Assembly (NCBI GenBank): GCA_001915995.1
Contig: MNRO01000008.1
Coordinates: 45,142-109,141, forward strand
DNA from: Clostridium sp. 26_21
GTDB lineage: Bacteria > Bacillota > Clostridia > TANB77 > CAG-508
DNA length: 64,000 nucleotides
Direction: 5' to 3'
This document shows positions 33,332-42,610 of the stretch, piece by piece. Each line of letters starts with the position of its first letter. The stretch's first letter is position 1. A program made the translations under genes and the position numbers. The notes under the pieces are model-generated. The model had not been told where the DNA came from. It saw nothing but the letters and a program-made list of their open reading frames with translations, and made no database searches.

Positions 33332-34018
33332 ATGATAGAATTTAAGAATGTTTGTAAAAAATATAGTACAGGAACAGAAGCGGTAAAAAATGCAAGTTTT
33401 AAAATTGAAAAGGGTGAATTTGCATTTTTAGTAGGAAGTTCAGGTAGTGGAAAATCAACATTAATTAAATTAATATTAAAAGAAGAAGAACCAACAAGTG
33501 GAAACATAATAATAAATGGAAAAGATACAACATTTTTAAAAAAAAGCAGAGTACCATATTTAAGAAGAAGTATGGGAATAGTATTCCAAGACTTCAGATT
33601 ATTACCTGATAAAACAGTATATGAAAATGTAGCTTTTGCAATGTATATAGTAAAAGCTACGCCAAGACATATTCGTAGACAAGTGCCAATGGTATTATCA
33701 CTAGTAGGATTAAGTGGAAAAGCTAAAATGTATCCAAATGAATTATCTGGTGGAGAGCAACAGAGAGTAGCACTAGCAAGAGCATTGGTAAACAATCCAT
33801 CAATGATAATTGCAGATGAACCTACAGGAAATTTAGATCCTGATACAGCATGGGATATAATGAACTTATTAAATGAAATAAATTTAAGAGGAACAACAGT
33901 TATTGTTGCAACACATGCAAAAGATATAGTTGATCAAATGAGAAAAAGAGTAATACATATACACAAGGGTGTAATCGTAAAAGATGATAAAAAAGGTGGG
34001 TATGACTGTGAGATTTAA
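33332..34018 (+). CDS. ftsE: Cell-division ABC ATPase FtsE
   Basis: 228 residues, normal length. Walker A GSSGSGKST (residues 35-43), Q-loop in FQDFRLLP, signature LSGGEQQRVALARAL and Walker B MIIADEPTGNLDP are all intact. FtsE powers FtsX, which switches on periplasmic or external wall hydrolases. AAAGGGA precedes the ATG. The stop overlaps the start of ftsX. Confidence 0.97.
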   Translation: MIEFKNVCKKYSTGTEAVKNASFKIEKGEFAFLVGSSGSGKSTLIKLILKEEEPTSGNIIINGKDTTFLKKSRVPYLRRSMGIVFQDFRLLPDKTVYENVAFAMYIVKATPRHIRRQVPMVLSLVGLSGKAKMYPNELSGGEQQRVALARALVNNPSMIIADEPTGNLDPDTAWDIMNLLNEINLRGTTVIVATHAKDIVDQMRKRVIHIHKGVIVKDDKKGGYDCEI

Positions 34019-34901
34019 TGTTATAAGTTATTTATTAAAAGAAGGAATTAGGAATGTATTTAAAAATAAAAAGTCAACAATATCATGTTTAATGATAATG
34101 TGTGCAACAATGCTTATATTTGGATTATTTTTAGTTATAGGAGAAAATATTAATGCATTTGTTAAAAGTGTAGCAGATGCACAAGGAATAATGGTGTATC
34201 TAAAAACAGGAGCAACAGATGAAGAAATTGAACAAGTTGGAAAAGATATATTACAAATAGATGGTGTAAGAGATGCAAAATATATTTCAAATACAGAAGG
34301 ACTTGAATCAATGAGAGAAACATTGGGAGATAAAATGATTGAAGGGTATACCACAGATAATATATTACCAGCAAGTTATGAAGTAACACTTACTGATTTG
34401 GAATTGAGCTCAGATGTACAGGAAAGTTTAAAACAGATCCCCAATGTAGATGATATACGTTCAAGCAATATTATAATTGAACAAATAATAAGATTAGCAA
34501 AAGGAATAAAAATTGTTACATGGGTAATTTTAATATTACTTATAATAATTTCTACTGCAATAATATCAAATACAATAAAATTAACAGTACATGCAAGAAG
34601 AAAAGAAATATCAATAATGAAATATGTAGGAGCAACAAATAGTTTTATCAGATGGCCATTTTTAGTAGAAGGTGTTATTATAGGAGTTATAGCAGGAGCA
34701 ATATCTGTTGGAATTATAGGTTTAGCATATACATATATAGTTGGAAAAGTTTCAGGGACATCGTTCTTTGAAATTGCTAATATAAATTTTATAGATTTTT
34801 CAAGTATGAGTGAATTATTAATATTAGTATATTTAGGATTAGGAATAGGAGTTGGAGCAATAGGAAGTACAATATCTATGAAAAAATATTTAGAAGTTTA
34901 G
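34008..34901 (+). CDS. ftsX: Cell-division membrane protein FtsX
   Basis: 297 residues from GTG 34008, chosen because GGTGGG (33995-34000) lies 7 bp before it; ATG 34002 is too close to that site. The topology is typical: helix 1 near residues 22-45 (MIMCATMLIFGLFLVIG), an external loop of about 120 residues, then three helices (IVTWVILILLIIISTAII, FLVEGVIIGVIAGAISVGI, LLILVYLGLGIGVGAIG). The external loop should contact the downstream coiled-coil M23 proteins. It overlaps ftsE by 11 bp. Confidence 0.95.
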   Translation: MRFNVISYLLKEGIRNVFKNKKSTISCLMIMCATMLIFGLFLVIGENINAFVKSVADAQGIMVYLKTGATDEEIEQVGKDILQIDGVRDAKYISNTEGLESMRETLGDKMIEGYTTDNILPASYEVTLTDLELSSDVQESLKQIPNVDDIRSSNIIIEQIIRLAKGIKIVTWVILILLIIISTAIISNTIKLTVHARRKEISIMKYVGATNSFIRWPFLVEGVIIGVIAGAISVGIIGLAYTYIVGKVSGTSFFEIANINFIDFSSMSELLILVYLGLGIGVGAIGSTISMKKYLEV

Positions 34902-34912
34902 GAGGTTAAAAT

Positions 34913-36118
34913 ATGCGCAAATATATAATTATTATCTCAATGATTGTAACTATAACTTTCTCAAATATTTGCGTATATGCAGAAAATATTACAGAATTAC
35001 AAGAAAAGTCAAATCAAATAAATGAAAATATTACAGAGACAACCAATAGACTTCAAGCAGTGCAAGAAGAAGTATCTGAAAATATGAAACAATTACAAGA
35101 ATTAGATGTACAATTGGCCCAATCAGAAGAAGAATTAAATAAAATAAACATAGAAGTTAGTAATTTAACAAGTCAAATTGCAGAAAATGAACAAAAATTA
35201 TCAAAAGTACAATCTCAATATGATAAAATAAAAAATGTTTTAGATGCAAGAGTAATAGAAATGTATAAGTCAGATAATTTACAGTTTTTAGGAGTGTTAT
35301 TGGCAGCTAAAAATGTAAAAGAACTAATAAAAACATATGAAAAATTAATTTTACTAAGCAAATATGATAAAGGACTATTAGATAATGCAGAACAACAAAT
35401 AGAAGAAATTCAGACAACCAAAAAAATATTAGACGAAAAAAAGAAACAAGTAGTTGAAAGTAAGCAATTGCAACAAAGGAAAACACAAGTAGTACAAAAC
35501 TCAAAAACAAGAAGAGAATATTATTTAAGTAAATTAACAAAACAGGAGCAGGAACTTCAAGCACAAATTGATGAATATAATACACAAGTAACTCAAATAG
35601 AAAATGAAATAAAAATATTAGCTTTAGGAAGTATAAGCGAAGATTATATAGGAGGAGTTTTTGTATGGCCTGTTCCTGGAAGAACATCATTAACATCTCT
35701 TTATGGAATGAGAGTACATCCAATAACAGGAGCATATAAGTTACATACAGGAATAGATATAAGTGCACCACTAGGAACAAATTTTGTAGCTGCTGCGAAT
35801 GGAGTTGTTTCTAAAGCAACATATAATACTGCATATGGTAATATGGTAATAATTGATCATGGTGGAGGAGTACAAACATTATATGCACATGGAAATTCAA
35901 TTTTAGTACAAGTTGGAGATGAAGTTAAGGCAGGAACACCAATTTTGGAAGTAGGCTCAACAGGATATTCAACAGGACCACATGCACATTTTGAAATAAG
36001 AATAAATGGTCAAACAGTAAATCCATTAGATTATTATCAGAATAAAAATAATATAACATCAAGTACTAAAGAAAAAAATGAAACAAAAAATACGGTAGAA
36101 AGTACAGAAAACAATTAG
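34913..36118 (+). CDS. Coiled-coil M23 peptidase (EnvC/CwlO-activator type), first copy
   Basis: 401 residues. A signal peptide ends near VYAENIT (residue about 23). A long coiled coil spans about residues 25-235, with Gln/Glu heptads. The M23 domain at about 245-375 has LYGMRVHPITGAYKLHTGID, where the first His and the Asp are zinc ligands, and GPHAHFEIRING for the last His. So the peptidase looks catalytically intact. GGAGG lies before the ATG, 11 bp after ftsX, so it is the likely FtsEX-controlled wall hydrolase. A Lys/Glu/Thr tail ends the protein. Confidence 0.92.
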   Translation: MRKYIIIISMIVTITFSNICVYAENITELQEKSNQINENITETTNRLQAVQEEVSENMKQLQELDVQLAQSEEELNKINIEVSNLTSQIAENEQKLSKVQSQYDKIKNVLDARVIEMYKSDNLQFLGVLLAAKNVKELIKTYEKLILLSKYDKGLLDNAEQQIEEIQTTKKILDEKKKQVVESKQLQQRKTQVVQNSKTRREYYLSKLTKQEQELQAQIDEYNTQVTQIENEIKILALGSISEDYIGGVFVWPVPGRTSLTSLYGMRVHPITGAYKLHTGIDISAPLGTNFVAAANGVVSKATYNTAYGNMVIIDHGGGVQTLYAHGNSILVQVGDEVKAGTPILEVGSTGYSTGPHAHFEIRINGQTVNPLDYYQNKNNITSSTKEKNETKNTVESTENN

Positions 36119-36150
36119 AATTCTTGAAAATACAAGAAAGGAAAAATGTT

Positions 36151-37323
36151 ATGAAAAACAAAATGGTAGAGATTTTTGGAATAATGGTAGCATTTGTTAT
36201 AATTTTTCAGAATATATCTTATGCTACAAATTCTAAATCTAGTTTAAAAAATCAACAATCTGAAATTGATGATAAAATTGACAGTTTAAAAAATGAACAG
36301 AAAGAAATACAAGCAAATAAATCTGAAACGATGCAGTCTGTAGAAAATTTAATATATCAAATCTCAACAGTTGAAAATGAGATCAATGATTTAAAGAGCC
36401 AAGTTAAAGATTTACAAGCACAAATTTATGCAACAGAAAAAGACATAGAACAGAAAGAAGAAGAATATAATAAACAAAAAGAATTGTTAGATGCTAGAGT
36501 AATAGCTTTATATAAAAATGGAGATAATTCATATTTAGAAATATTTTTGTCATCATCTAATTTGAAAGATTTTTTATCAAAATATTATTATGCAGAAGCA
36601 CTTATGAATGCAGATAAAGAATTTATGAGTAAGGTAACTGACGAAAAAAATCAAATTGAAGAGAGAAAAAAAGAACTAGAAAAAAGTAAAAATGATTTAA
36701 ATGATGCGCTTTCTGCACAACAATCAAAACAAAATTCATTAGAGAGATTAAAATCTGAAAAAGAATCTTATGCAGCAAAATTAACAGCAGATGAAAAAGA
36801 AAAGCAAAAGGAAATAGAAAGATTTGAAGAAGATAAAAGACAAATACAAGCAGAGCTAGAGCGAATTGCAAAAGAAGAAGAAGAAAAAAATAGACAAAAT
36901 ATAATTTCACAACCAAGTGCAAGTGGATATATTTTTCCAGTTCAAGGATTATCAAAATCAAATATAAATAATAAAAATTATCCATCATATGCAGGGCATA
37001 CAGGTGTTGATGTAAATATTGGAGTTGTTGGAAAAAATGTAGTTGCAGTAAAGTCAGGTACAGTTGTTATATCAACAGCACGTATAAGTAATGGAAGATA
37101 TTATAGTTATGGTGAATATATTGTTATAAGTCACGGAGATGGGACGATGACATTATATGGACACATGTTAGCTGGTTCAAGAAAGGTACAAAGAGGAGAA
37201 CATGTTTCACAAGGTCAAGTTATAGGAACAGTTGGATCAACAGGAAATTCAACAGGAACACATCTACATTTTGAAGTTAGAGTTGGAGGAAAACCTGTAA
37301 ATCCATTACCATATTTACCATAG
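36151..37323 (+). CDS. Coiled-coil M23 peptidase, second copy
   Basis: 390 residues from ATG 36151 with AAAGGA before it; an upstream TTG has no ribosome site. Same plan as its neighbour: signal peptide ending near SYATNS, coiled coil at about 30-245, M23 domain at the C-terminus with YAGHTGVDVNIGVVG and GTHLHFEVRVGG. Sequence similarity to the first copy is strongest in the segment ELLDARVIALYKNGDNSYLE. The two arose by tandem duplication and then diverged. The charged linker (EEEEKNRQN) is longer here. Probably also activated by FtsEX or acting beside it. Confidence 0.92.
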   Translation: MKNKMVEIFGIMVAFVIIFQNISYATNSKSSLKNQQSEIDDKIDSLKNEQKEIQANKSETMQSVENLIYQISTVENEINDLKSQVKDLQAQIYATEKDIEQKEEEYNKQKELLDARVIALYKNGDNSYLEIFLSSSNLKDFLSKYYYAEALMNADKEFMSKVTDEKNQIEERKKELEKSKNDLNDALSAQQSKQNSLERLKSEKESYAAKLTADEKEKQKEIERFEEDKRQIQAELERIAKEEEEKNRQNIISQPSASGYIFPVQGLSKSNINNKNYPSYAGHTGVDVNIGVVGKNVVAVKSGTVVISTARISNGRYYSYGEYIVISHGDGTMTLYGHMLAGSRKVQRGEHVSQGQVIGTVGSTGNSTGTHLHFEVRVGGKPVNPLPYLP

Positions 37324-37362
37324 ATTTACAAATGTAAAATATATTTAAAGGAGTTTTTTAAA

Positions 37363-38616
37363 ATGGAAGATAACAATAAGTACATAAAGAGACAAAGAAT
37401 TTACAAAACAATAATGTTAATAGTTTTAACAGCATTTGTTACAAGTATATTAACAACAATATATGTAACAGATAGAAATAATACAACAACAGGTGAAAAC
37501 AATAATTCTATATTAAGTAATTTAACTAGTGATACTAATTTATCTAAATCATTAAAAAGTATAGAAAGGACTATTAAAAGTAAATATTTAAATGCAACAG
37601 ATATTGATGAAACAAAAGCAATAGATGGAGCAATAGAAGGATATGTTAATTCATTAGGAGATGAATATACTGAATATATACCAGCAGATAAAATGAAAGA
37701 ATATACTGAAACAATAATGGGAAATTTTGTTGGGATAGGTATATACATGATAAAAAATACTGAACAAAATTTAGTTCAAGTACTTTCACCAATAAGAGAA
37801 AGCCCTGCTGAAAAAGCAGGAATAAAAGCAGGAGATTTAATAAAAAAAGTAAATGGTGTTGAATATACAGCAGATCAAATGACAGAAATGGCAAATACAA
37901 TAAAAGGTGAAGAAGGAACTAAAGTATCTCTTGAAATATTAAGAGATGATCAAACTTTAACATTTGAAGTAGAAAGAGCAAAAGTAAATACAAATCCAGT
38001 GTATTCATATAAATTTGACAATGATATGGGATATTTAGGAATATCAAGTTTTGATGAAGGTGTAGCAGAGGATTTTAAAGCAAAATATTTATCATTAAAA
38101 GAACAAGGAATAACAGGATTGATTATAGATTTAAGAGATAATGGTGGAGGTCTTGTAGACGAAGCTCTTAAAATTGTTGATTACATTGTTCCAAAAAATC
38201 AAACAGTACTAATAACAGTTGATAAAGATGGAAAAGAAGAAATTACAAAATCAAAAGAAGATAAATTAATTGATGAGCCAGTAGTAGTATTAGTAAATGC
38301 AAGTTCTGCAAGTGCTTCTGAAATAATGGCAGGAGCTTTAAAAGATTTAAATGCAGCAAAAATTGTAGGAACAAAAACATATGGAAAAGGTGTAATTCAA
38401 CAACTTTTAACATTAACTAATGGAGCAGGATTAAAAATAACAATTGAAGAATACTATACACCAAATAAAACTAAAATAAATAAAGTAGGAATAACTCCTG
38501 ATTATGAAATATTATTAGAAACAAGTGTAACAGGGTTACCAACAGACACAAATGATACTCAATTAAATAAAGCAAAAGAAGTGTTAAATAAAGAAATAGA
38601 AAGTATGAAACAATAA
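37363..38616 (+). CDS. ctpA: S41 carboxy-terminal processing protease
   Basis: 417 residues with an N-terminal membrane anchor (residues about 15-32). The PDZ domain is at about 120-200 (GIGIYMIKNTEQNLVQVLSP, SPAEKAGIKAGDLIKKVNG). The peptidase core shows LRDNGGGLVDEAL, the nucleophile serine in NASSASASEIMAGAL and the catalytic lysine in KTYGKGVIQ. Such proteases trim exported proteins, and in several bacteria they control M23 hydrolases, which fits the two M23 genes just upstream. AAGGAG precedes the ATG. Confidence 0.94.
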   Translation: MEDNNKYIKRQRIYKTIMLIVLTAFVTSILTTIYVTDRNNTTTGENNNSILSNLTSDTNLSKSLKSIERTIKSKYLNATDIDETKAIDGAIEGYVNSLGDEYTEYIPADKMKEYTETIMGNFVGIGIYMIKNTEQNLVQVLSPIRESPAEKAGIKAGDLIKKVNGVEYTADQMTEMANTIKGEEGTKVSLEILRDDQTLTFEVERAKVNTNPVYSYKFDNDMGYLGISSFDEGVAEDFKAKYLSLKEQGITGLIIDLRDNGGGLVDEALKIVDYIVPKNQTVLITVDKDGKEEITKSKEDKLIDEPVVVLVNASSASASEIMAGALKDLNAAKIVGTKTYGKGVIQQLLTLTNGAGLKITIEEYYTPNKTKINKVGITPDYEILLETSVTGLPTDTNDTQLNKAKEVLNKEIESMKQ

Positions 38617-38619
38617 AAG

Positions 38620-38653
38620 ATATAAGCTACATTTTATTGTAGCTTATATTTAA
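38620..38653 (+). terminator. Hairpin after ctpA
   Basis: ATATAAGCTACA / TGTAGCTTATAT with a 6-nt loop; only TTTAATT follows, so it may be a weak terminator or a processing site. Confidence 0.55.
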
Positions 38654-38671
38654 TTGAAAGGATATGTAAAT

Positions 38672-39325
38672 ATGAAAATGAATTTGGCTAATAAATTAAC
38701 AATATTTAGAATAATACTAGTACCAATTATGATGTTAATCCCTATAATTGATAATATATGTGGAATTTCAGGAGAATTTTTGGGAATATCTACATCATTT
38801 TGGATAATGAATGTAATATTTATTATAGCATCAATAACAGATAAACTAGATGGTTATATTGCAAGAAGCAGAAATCAAGTAACAACATTTGGAAAGTTTT
38901 TAGACCCATTAGCAGATAAAATTTTAGTATTATCAGCATTGATAATACTGGTAGAATATGGAAAAATACCATCATGGATTCCAATCATAGTATTAGCTAG
39001 AGAATTCATAGTATCTGGTTATAGATTACTAGCTGTAGAAAAAGGTGGAAAGGTTATCGCAGCATCAATATGGGGAAAATTAAAGACAGTTACACAAATG
39101 GTGGGAATAATATGTGCATTTGTAGATAAATTTAAATTTGGAGATTTTATATTTAGAGTTGCAACTCCAGAGAAAGCACAAATTTATTCTGCAAGCATAT
39201 ATATGACATCTGGACAATTTATAGTAAACATATTATCAACAGTAATATTAACATTAGCTGTGATAGCAACAATATTTTCAGGAATCAATTATTTAAAAGA
39301 TGGAAAAGATTTATTTAAAGACTAA
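38672..39325 (+). CDS. pgsA: CDP-diacylglycerol--glycerol-3-phosphate phosphatidyltransferase
   Basis: 217 residues from ATG 38672 with AAAGGA 9 bp upstream; the TTG at 38654 lies before that site. The CDP-alcohol motif DGYIARSRNQVTTFGKFLDPLADK matches DG-x2-AR-x8-G-x3-D-x3-D. Several membrane helices follow. Makes phosphatidylglycerol phosphate in the membrane. The product is somewhat longer than the usual 180-200 residues because of an insertion near FKFGDFIFRVATPEK. Confidence 0.92.
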   Translation: MKMNLANKLTIFRIILVPIMMLIPIIDNICGISGEFLGISTSFWIMNVIFIIASITDKLDGYIARSRNQVTTFGKFLDPLADKILVLSALIILVEYGKIPSWIPIIVLAREFIVSGYRLLAVEKGGKVIAASIWGKLKTVTQMVGIICAFVDKFKFGDFIFRVATPEKAQIYSASIYMTSGQFIVNILSTVILTLAVIATIFSGINYLKDGKDLFKD

Positions 39326-39340
39326 AAACTGGAAAAACTA

Positions 39341-39369
39341 TTGACAAAATGCAAAAAATAATGTAATAT
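39341..39369 (+). promoter_or_regulatory. Promoter of greA
   Basis: TTGACA (39341-39346), a 17-bp spacer and TAATAT (39364-39369). Confidence 0.75.
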
Positions 39370-39448
39370 ACTACATAAACTAAAAACATTATAAAATGTT
39401 TTAACAATATAAAAATATATTTATGCATAAGAAAGGATTGCGATTTTT

Positions 39449-39925
39449 ATGGAAGAAAAAGAAGTAATATTAACACAAGAAGGATATGATAAAATAGAAA
39501 AAGAATTAGAGTTTTTAAGAACAGAAAAAAGAACTGAAATAGCTGAAAGAATAAAAGTTGCATTAGGATTCGGAGACTTATCAGAAAATTCAGAATATGA
39601 TGAAGCAAAAACAGCACAGGCAGAGAATGAAGGAAAGATAGCAGAACTAGAAAATAAAATTAGACATGCAAGAATAATTGATGAAAAAGAAATTGATACA
39701 AAAACAGTTCAAATAGGAAATACAGTTAAATTATATGATGTAGAATTTGAAGAAGAAGTTGAATATACAATAGTTGGTTCAACAGAAGTAAATTTAGCAG
39801 AAAATAAAATATCAAATGAATCACCAATTGGAAAAGCATTATTAGGAGCCAAAAAAGGAAGTACAGTAGAAGTTAATGCACCAGCAGGAGTTATTAAATA
39901 TCAAATATTATCAATAACAAAATAA
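39449..39925 (+). CDS. greA: Transcription elongation factor GreA
   Basis: 158 residues, the standard length. It rescues backtracked RNA polymerase by stimulating transcript cleavage. The N-terminal coiled coil carries the acidic tip GDLSENSEYDEAK near residue 40, with the Asp and Glu that act in the polymerase channel. The C-terminal FKBP-like domain ends SPIGKALLGAKKGSTVEVNAP. AAGAAAGGA lies before the ATG. Confidence 0.97.
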   Translation: MEEKEVILTQEGYDKIEKELEFLRTEKRTEIAERIKVALGFGDLSENSEYDEAKTAQAENEGKIAELENKIRHARIIDEKEIDTKTVQIGNTVKLYDVEFEEEVEYTIVGSTEVNLAENKISNESPIGKALLGAKKGSTVEVNAPAGVIKYQILSITK

Positions 39926-39931
39926 TTTTAA

Positions 39932-39963
39932 AAATGTCAAATATTTGTTTGACATTTTTTTTT
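39932..39963 (+). terminator. Terminator of greA containing the lexA -35
   Basis: AATGTCAAA (39933-39941) / TTTGACATT (39948-39956) followed by a T run. The right arm contains TTGACA, which is the -35 of the lexA promoter. Confidence 0.85.
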
Positions 39964-39977
39964 ATTTATGATAATAT
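39949..39977 (+). promoter_or_regulatory. Promoter of lexA
   Basis: TTGACA (39949-39954), a 17-bp spacer and TAATAT (39972-39977). Confidence 0.65.
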
Positions 39978-39992
39978 TAAGGCGTAAAAAGC

Positions 39993-40006
39993 AGAATAAA
40001 TGTTTT
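39993..40006 (+). promoter_or_regulatory. Candidate LexA (SOS) box at lexA
   Basis: AGAATAAATGTTTT, of the form GAAY-N4-GTTT like the sites before recA and recN. It lies 15 bp after the -10, where a repressor could block transcription (autoregulation). Confidence 0.5.
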
Positions 40007-40025
40007 GAAAGGAAGAAGTGATAAA

Positions 40026-40673
40026 ATGGGAACAAGAGCTGAAACTACAAAAAAGGAAAAAGCAATATTAAAATTTATAGAAACACAAGTATTAGAAAAT
40101 GGTTATCCACCATCAGTAAGAGAAATAGGAAAAGCAATAGGATTAAGCTCAACTGCAACAGTACATGCATATCTTGAAAAATTAGAAAAAGATGGGTACA
40201 TAAAAAAAGAAGATAAAAAAGGAAGAACACTAAAAATTATTAAAGGAGCAAATGGAGAACCATATGTAAAGTCAACAAAAGATTTTTATGTACAAAAAGA
40301 ATTAGTTGATGTACCAGTTATAGGAAGAATAACAGCAGGTCAACCAATATTAGCAGTAGAAAATGTAACAGATACATTTCCAATTCCAATTGATTTTGTA
40401 GGAAACAGTGAAAGCTTTATGTTGACAGTAAGAGGAGAAAGTATGATAGAGGCTGGAATTTTAGATGGTGACTATATATTAGTAAAAAAACAAAGTAATG
40501 CAGATAATGGTGAAATAGTAGTTGCACTAATAGGAGATGAAGCAACAGTAAAAACTTTTTATAAAGAAAAAGATTATATACGTTTACAACCAGAAAACCA
40601 TACAATGGATCCAATAATAGTTCCAGATTGCAAAATATTAGGAAAGGTAGCTGGAGTTTTTAGAAAAATGTAA
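40026..40673 (+). CDS. lexA: SOS repressor LexA
   Basis: 215 residues from ATG 40026, with AAAGGAAG before it; a TTG at 40005 falls inside the candidate operator. An N-terminal winged helix is present (NGYPPSVREIGKAIGLSSTA, then YLEKLEKDGYI). The self-cleavage site is Ala104-Gly105 in RITAGQPI. Ser139 (VRGESM) and Lys176 (EATVKTF) form the catalytic dyad. The repressor is therefore intact and should respond to RecA filaments. Confidence 0.97.
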   Translation: MGTRAETTKKEKAILKFIETQVLENGYPPSVREIGKAIGLSSTATVHAYLEKLEKDGYIKKEDKKGRTLKIIKGANGEPYVKSTKDFYVQKELVDVPVIGRITAGQPILAVENVTDTFPIPIDFVGNSESFMLTVRGESMIEAGILDGDYILVKKQSNADNGEIVVALIGDEATVKTFYKEKDYIRLQPENHTMDPIIVPDCKILGKVAGVFRKM

Positions 40674-40689
40674 TAAGAAAAAATTAATA

Positions 40690-40722
40690 TAAAATAGCAG
40701 GAAAAATCTTGCTATTTTATTG
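40690..40722 (+). terminator. Terminator after lexA
   Basis: TAAAATAGCA (40691-40700) / TGCTATTTTA (40711-40720) with a 10-nt loop. Confidence 0.7.
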
Positions 40723-40767
40723 TTGATATAATATAATTAAGAAAAAAATTAAGGAGAGAGCAAATAA

Positions 40768-42468
40768 ATGAAGCACAGAAATGATCTAAAAATCAAAATA
40801 GATAAAGAGCCAAAAAAAGAAAGCCTCTTAAAAAGAGTTATTATAATAGCAATATTACTAATTATAATAATTTTTGTTTTAAATAAAGCTGAGAACTATT
40901 TAAGAGAAAAAACAGCAAATGAAATTAACTTAGTTTTAAATAATAAAAATGTAACAGCAAATTTAAAACATGAGATAATAGAAGAAAATGGAAATATATA
41001 TATGTCATTAGAAGATGTAAAAAATTATTTTGATAAATACATATATATAGAAGATGAAATAAATGAAATCATAACTACTTATGATAAACAAATTGCAAGC
41101 ATAGGATTTGACACAAATAAACTTACATTAAATGGATCAACGAAAAAAATATATGCACATGCAATAAAAAAAGAAGATATAATATATATGCCAATTGTTG
41201 AAATGAAAGATGTGTATAATTTAGAAACAACAGTTATTGAAAAAAATGTAATATTAGATTCATTAACAAGAAAACAAGTTAAAGCATATGCAAAATCAAA
41301 AGTATCAGTTAAATGGAAAGCAGATTTCTTCTCAAAAACAGTTGATAAAATTGAAAAAGGAGATATGATAATAATAATAGAAGAAAAAGATGGATGGACT
41401 AAAATTAGAACTGAAAATGGAAATGTAGGATATGTAAAAACAAATAAACTTGCAAATTATACAACAGTAAGAGATGATTGGGAAGAAGAAAAACAAATAA
41501 CAGGAAAAGTAAATATGTTTTGGGATTATTACTCAAAATATGTACAAGCACCAGATAGAATAGGTCAAGTAATAGAAGGCGTAAATGTAGTATCACCAAC
41601 TTTTTTCTATATAGATTCTAATGGGAATTTAAAAAATAAAATAGGAGAATCAGGAAAAAAATATATAGAATGGGCCCATTCAAATGGATATAAAGTTTGG
41701 CCAGCTATACAAAATGATGAAGCTGGAATAAAAGTAACATCAACAATATTAAATAGTTATACTAAAAGACAAGAATTAATTGAAAATATAGTTGAAGCAT
41801 GTGTAGAATATCAATTAGATGGAATAAATATAGATTTTGAAAATATGTATCAAGCAGATAAAGATAAATTTTCAAGATTTATAATAGAACTAGATCCAAG
41901 AATGAAAGAATTAGGAGTAGTATTATCTGTTGATGTAACTGCACCAGATGGAGATGCTAATTGGTCATTATGTTATGACAGAAATGTAATTGGACATGTT
42001 GCAGATTATTTAATATTTATGGCATATGATCAGTATGGGGCTTCAAGTACAAAAGCTGGTACTACAGCAGGATATAATTGGGTAGAAACAAATTTAAAGA
42101 AAATTATTGAATATGATGAAGTAAAATCAGAAAAAATTATTTTAGCATTACCATTTTACACAAGACAATGGAAAGTAAATTCAAGTGGAGAATTAGTAGG
42201 AAAGCCATCTGTAGTAAGTATGTTAAATGTAAAAATTCCAAATGGAGTTGAAAAACAATGGAATGAAGATTTGCAACAATATTATATTGAATATGCAGAT
42301 GGAAAAGATACTGTAAAAATGTGGATTGAAGATGGAACATCAATTACAGCCAAAGTTTCATTAGTTTCAAAATATGGATTAGGTGGAACATCTGGCTGGA
42401 GAAAAGATATGGAAACATCTAATGTATGGACAATAATTAATACAGAATTACAAAAAACTTCAAAATAA
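40768..42468 (+). CDS. Membrane-anchored GH18 hydrolase with SH3 domain
   Basis: 566 residues. An N-terminal anchor (about 23-42) is followed by a copper-amine-oxidase-like beta domain (NGNIYMSLEDVKNYFDKYIY), a bacterial SH3 domain near 180-225 (DGWTKIRTENGNVGYVKTNKL) and a GH18 barrel from about 240. The catalytic motif DGINIDFEN (residues 351-359) matches DxxDxDxE with Glu358 as acid. Relatives include YaaH/YdhD-type cortex or wall N-acetylglucosaminidases. GGAGAG precedes the ATG. It probably cleaves peptidoglycan at the surface or in the spore cortex; the exact target is inferred. Confidence 0.88.
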   Translation: MKHRNDLKIKIDKEPKKESLLKRVIIIAILLIIIIFVLNKAENYLREKTANEINLVLNNKNVTANLKHEIIEENGNIYMSLEDVKNYFDKYIYIEDEINEIITTYDKQIASIGFDTNKLTLNGSTKKIYAHAIKKEDIIYMPIVEMKDVYNLETTVIEKNVILDSLTRKQVKAYAKSKVSVKWKADFFSKTVDKIEKGDMIIIIEEKDGWTKIRTENGNVGYVKTNKLANYTTVRDDWEEEKQITGKVNMFWDYYSKYVQAPDRIGQVIEGVNVVSPTFFYIDSNGNLKNKIGESGKKYIEWAHSNGYKVWPAIQNDEAGIKVTSTILNSYTKRQELIENIVEACVEYQLDGINIDFENMYQADKDKFSRFIIELDPRMKELGVVLSVDVTAPDGDANWSLCYDRNVIGHVADYLIFMAYDQYGASSTKAGTTAGYNWVETNLKKIIEYDEVKSEKIILALPFYTRQWKVNSSGELVGKPSVVSMLNVKIPNGVEKQWNEDLQQYYIEYADGKDTVKMWIEDGTSITAKVSLVSKYGLGGTSGWRKDMETSNVWTIINTELQKTSK

Positions 42469-42496
42469 AAGAAACGGAAAATTTCCGTTTCTTTTA
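42467..42496 (+). terminator. Terminator after the GH18 gene
   Basis: AAAAGAAACGGAAA / TTTCCGTTTCTTTT separated by one base; the stem overlaps the end of the stop codon. Confidence 0.9.
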
Positions 42497-42531
42497 TTGT
42501 TGGTTTTGGTGTAAATTTTCTATGAAAAGCC

Positions 42532-42560
42532 TTGTCAAAAAGCAATAAAAAAGATATAAT
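42532..42560 (+). promoter_or_regulatory. Promoter of hpf
   Basis: TTGTCA (42532-42537), a 17-bp spacer and TATAAT (42555-42560). Confidence 0.75.
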
Positions 42561-42610
42561 GAAGATGAACTAGGTGTCAACAATAAAAGAAAAGAGAGGA
42601 GCGATTTTTT

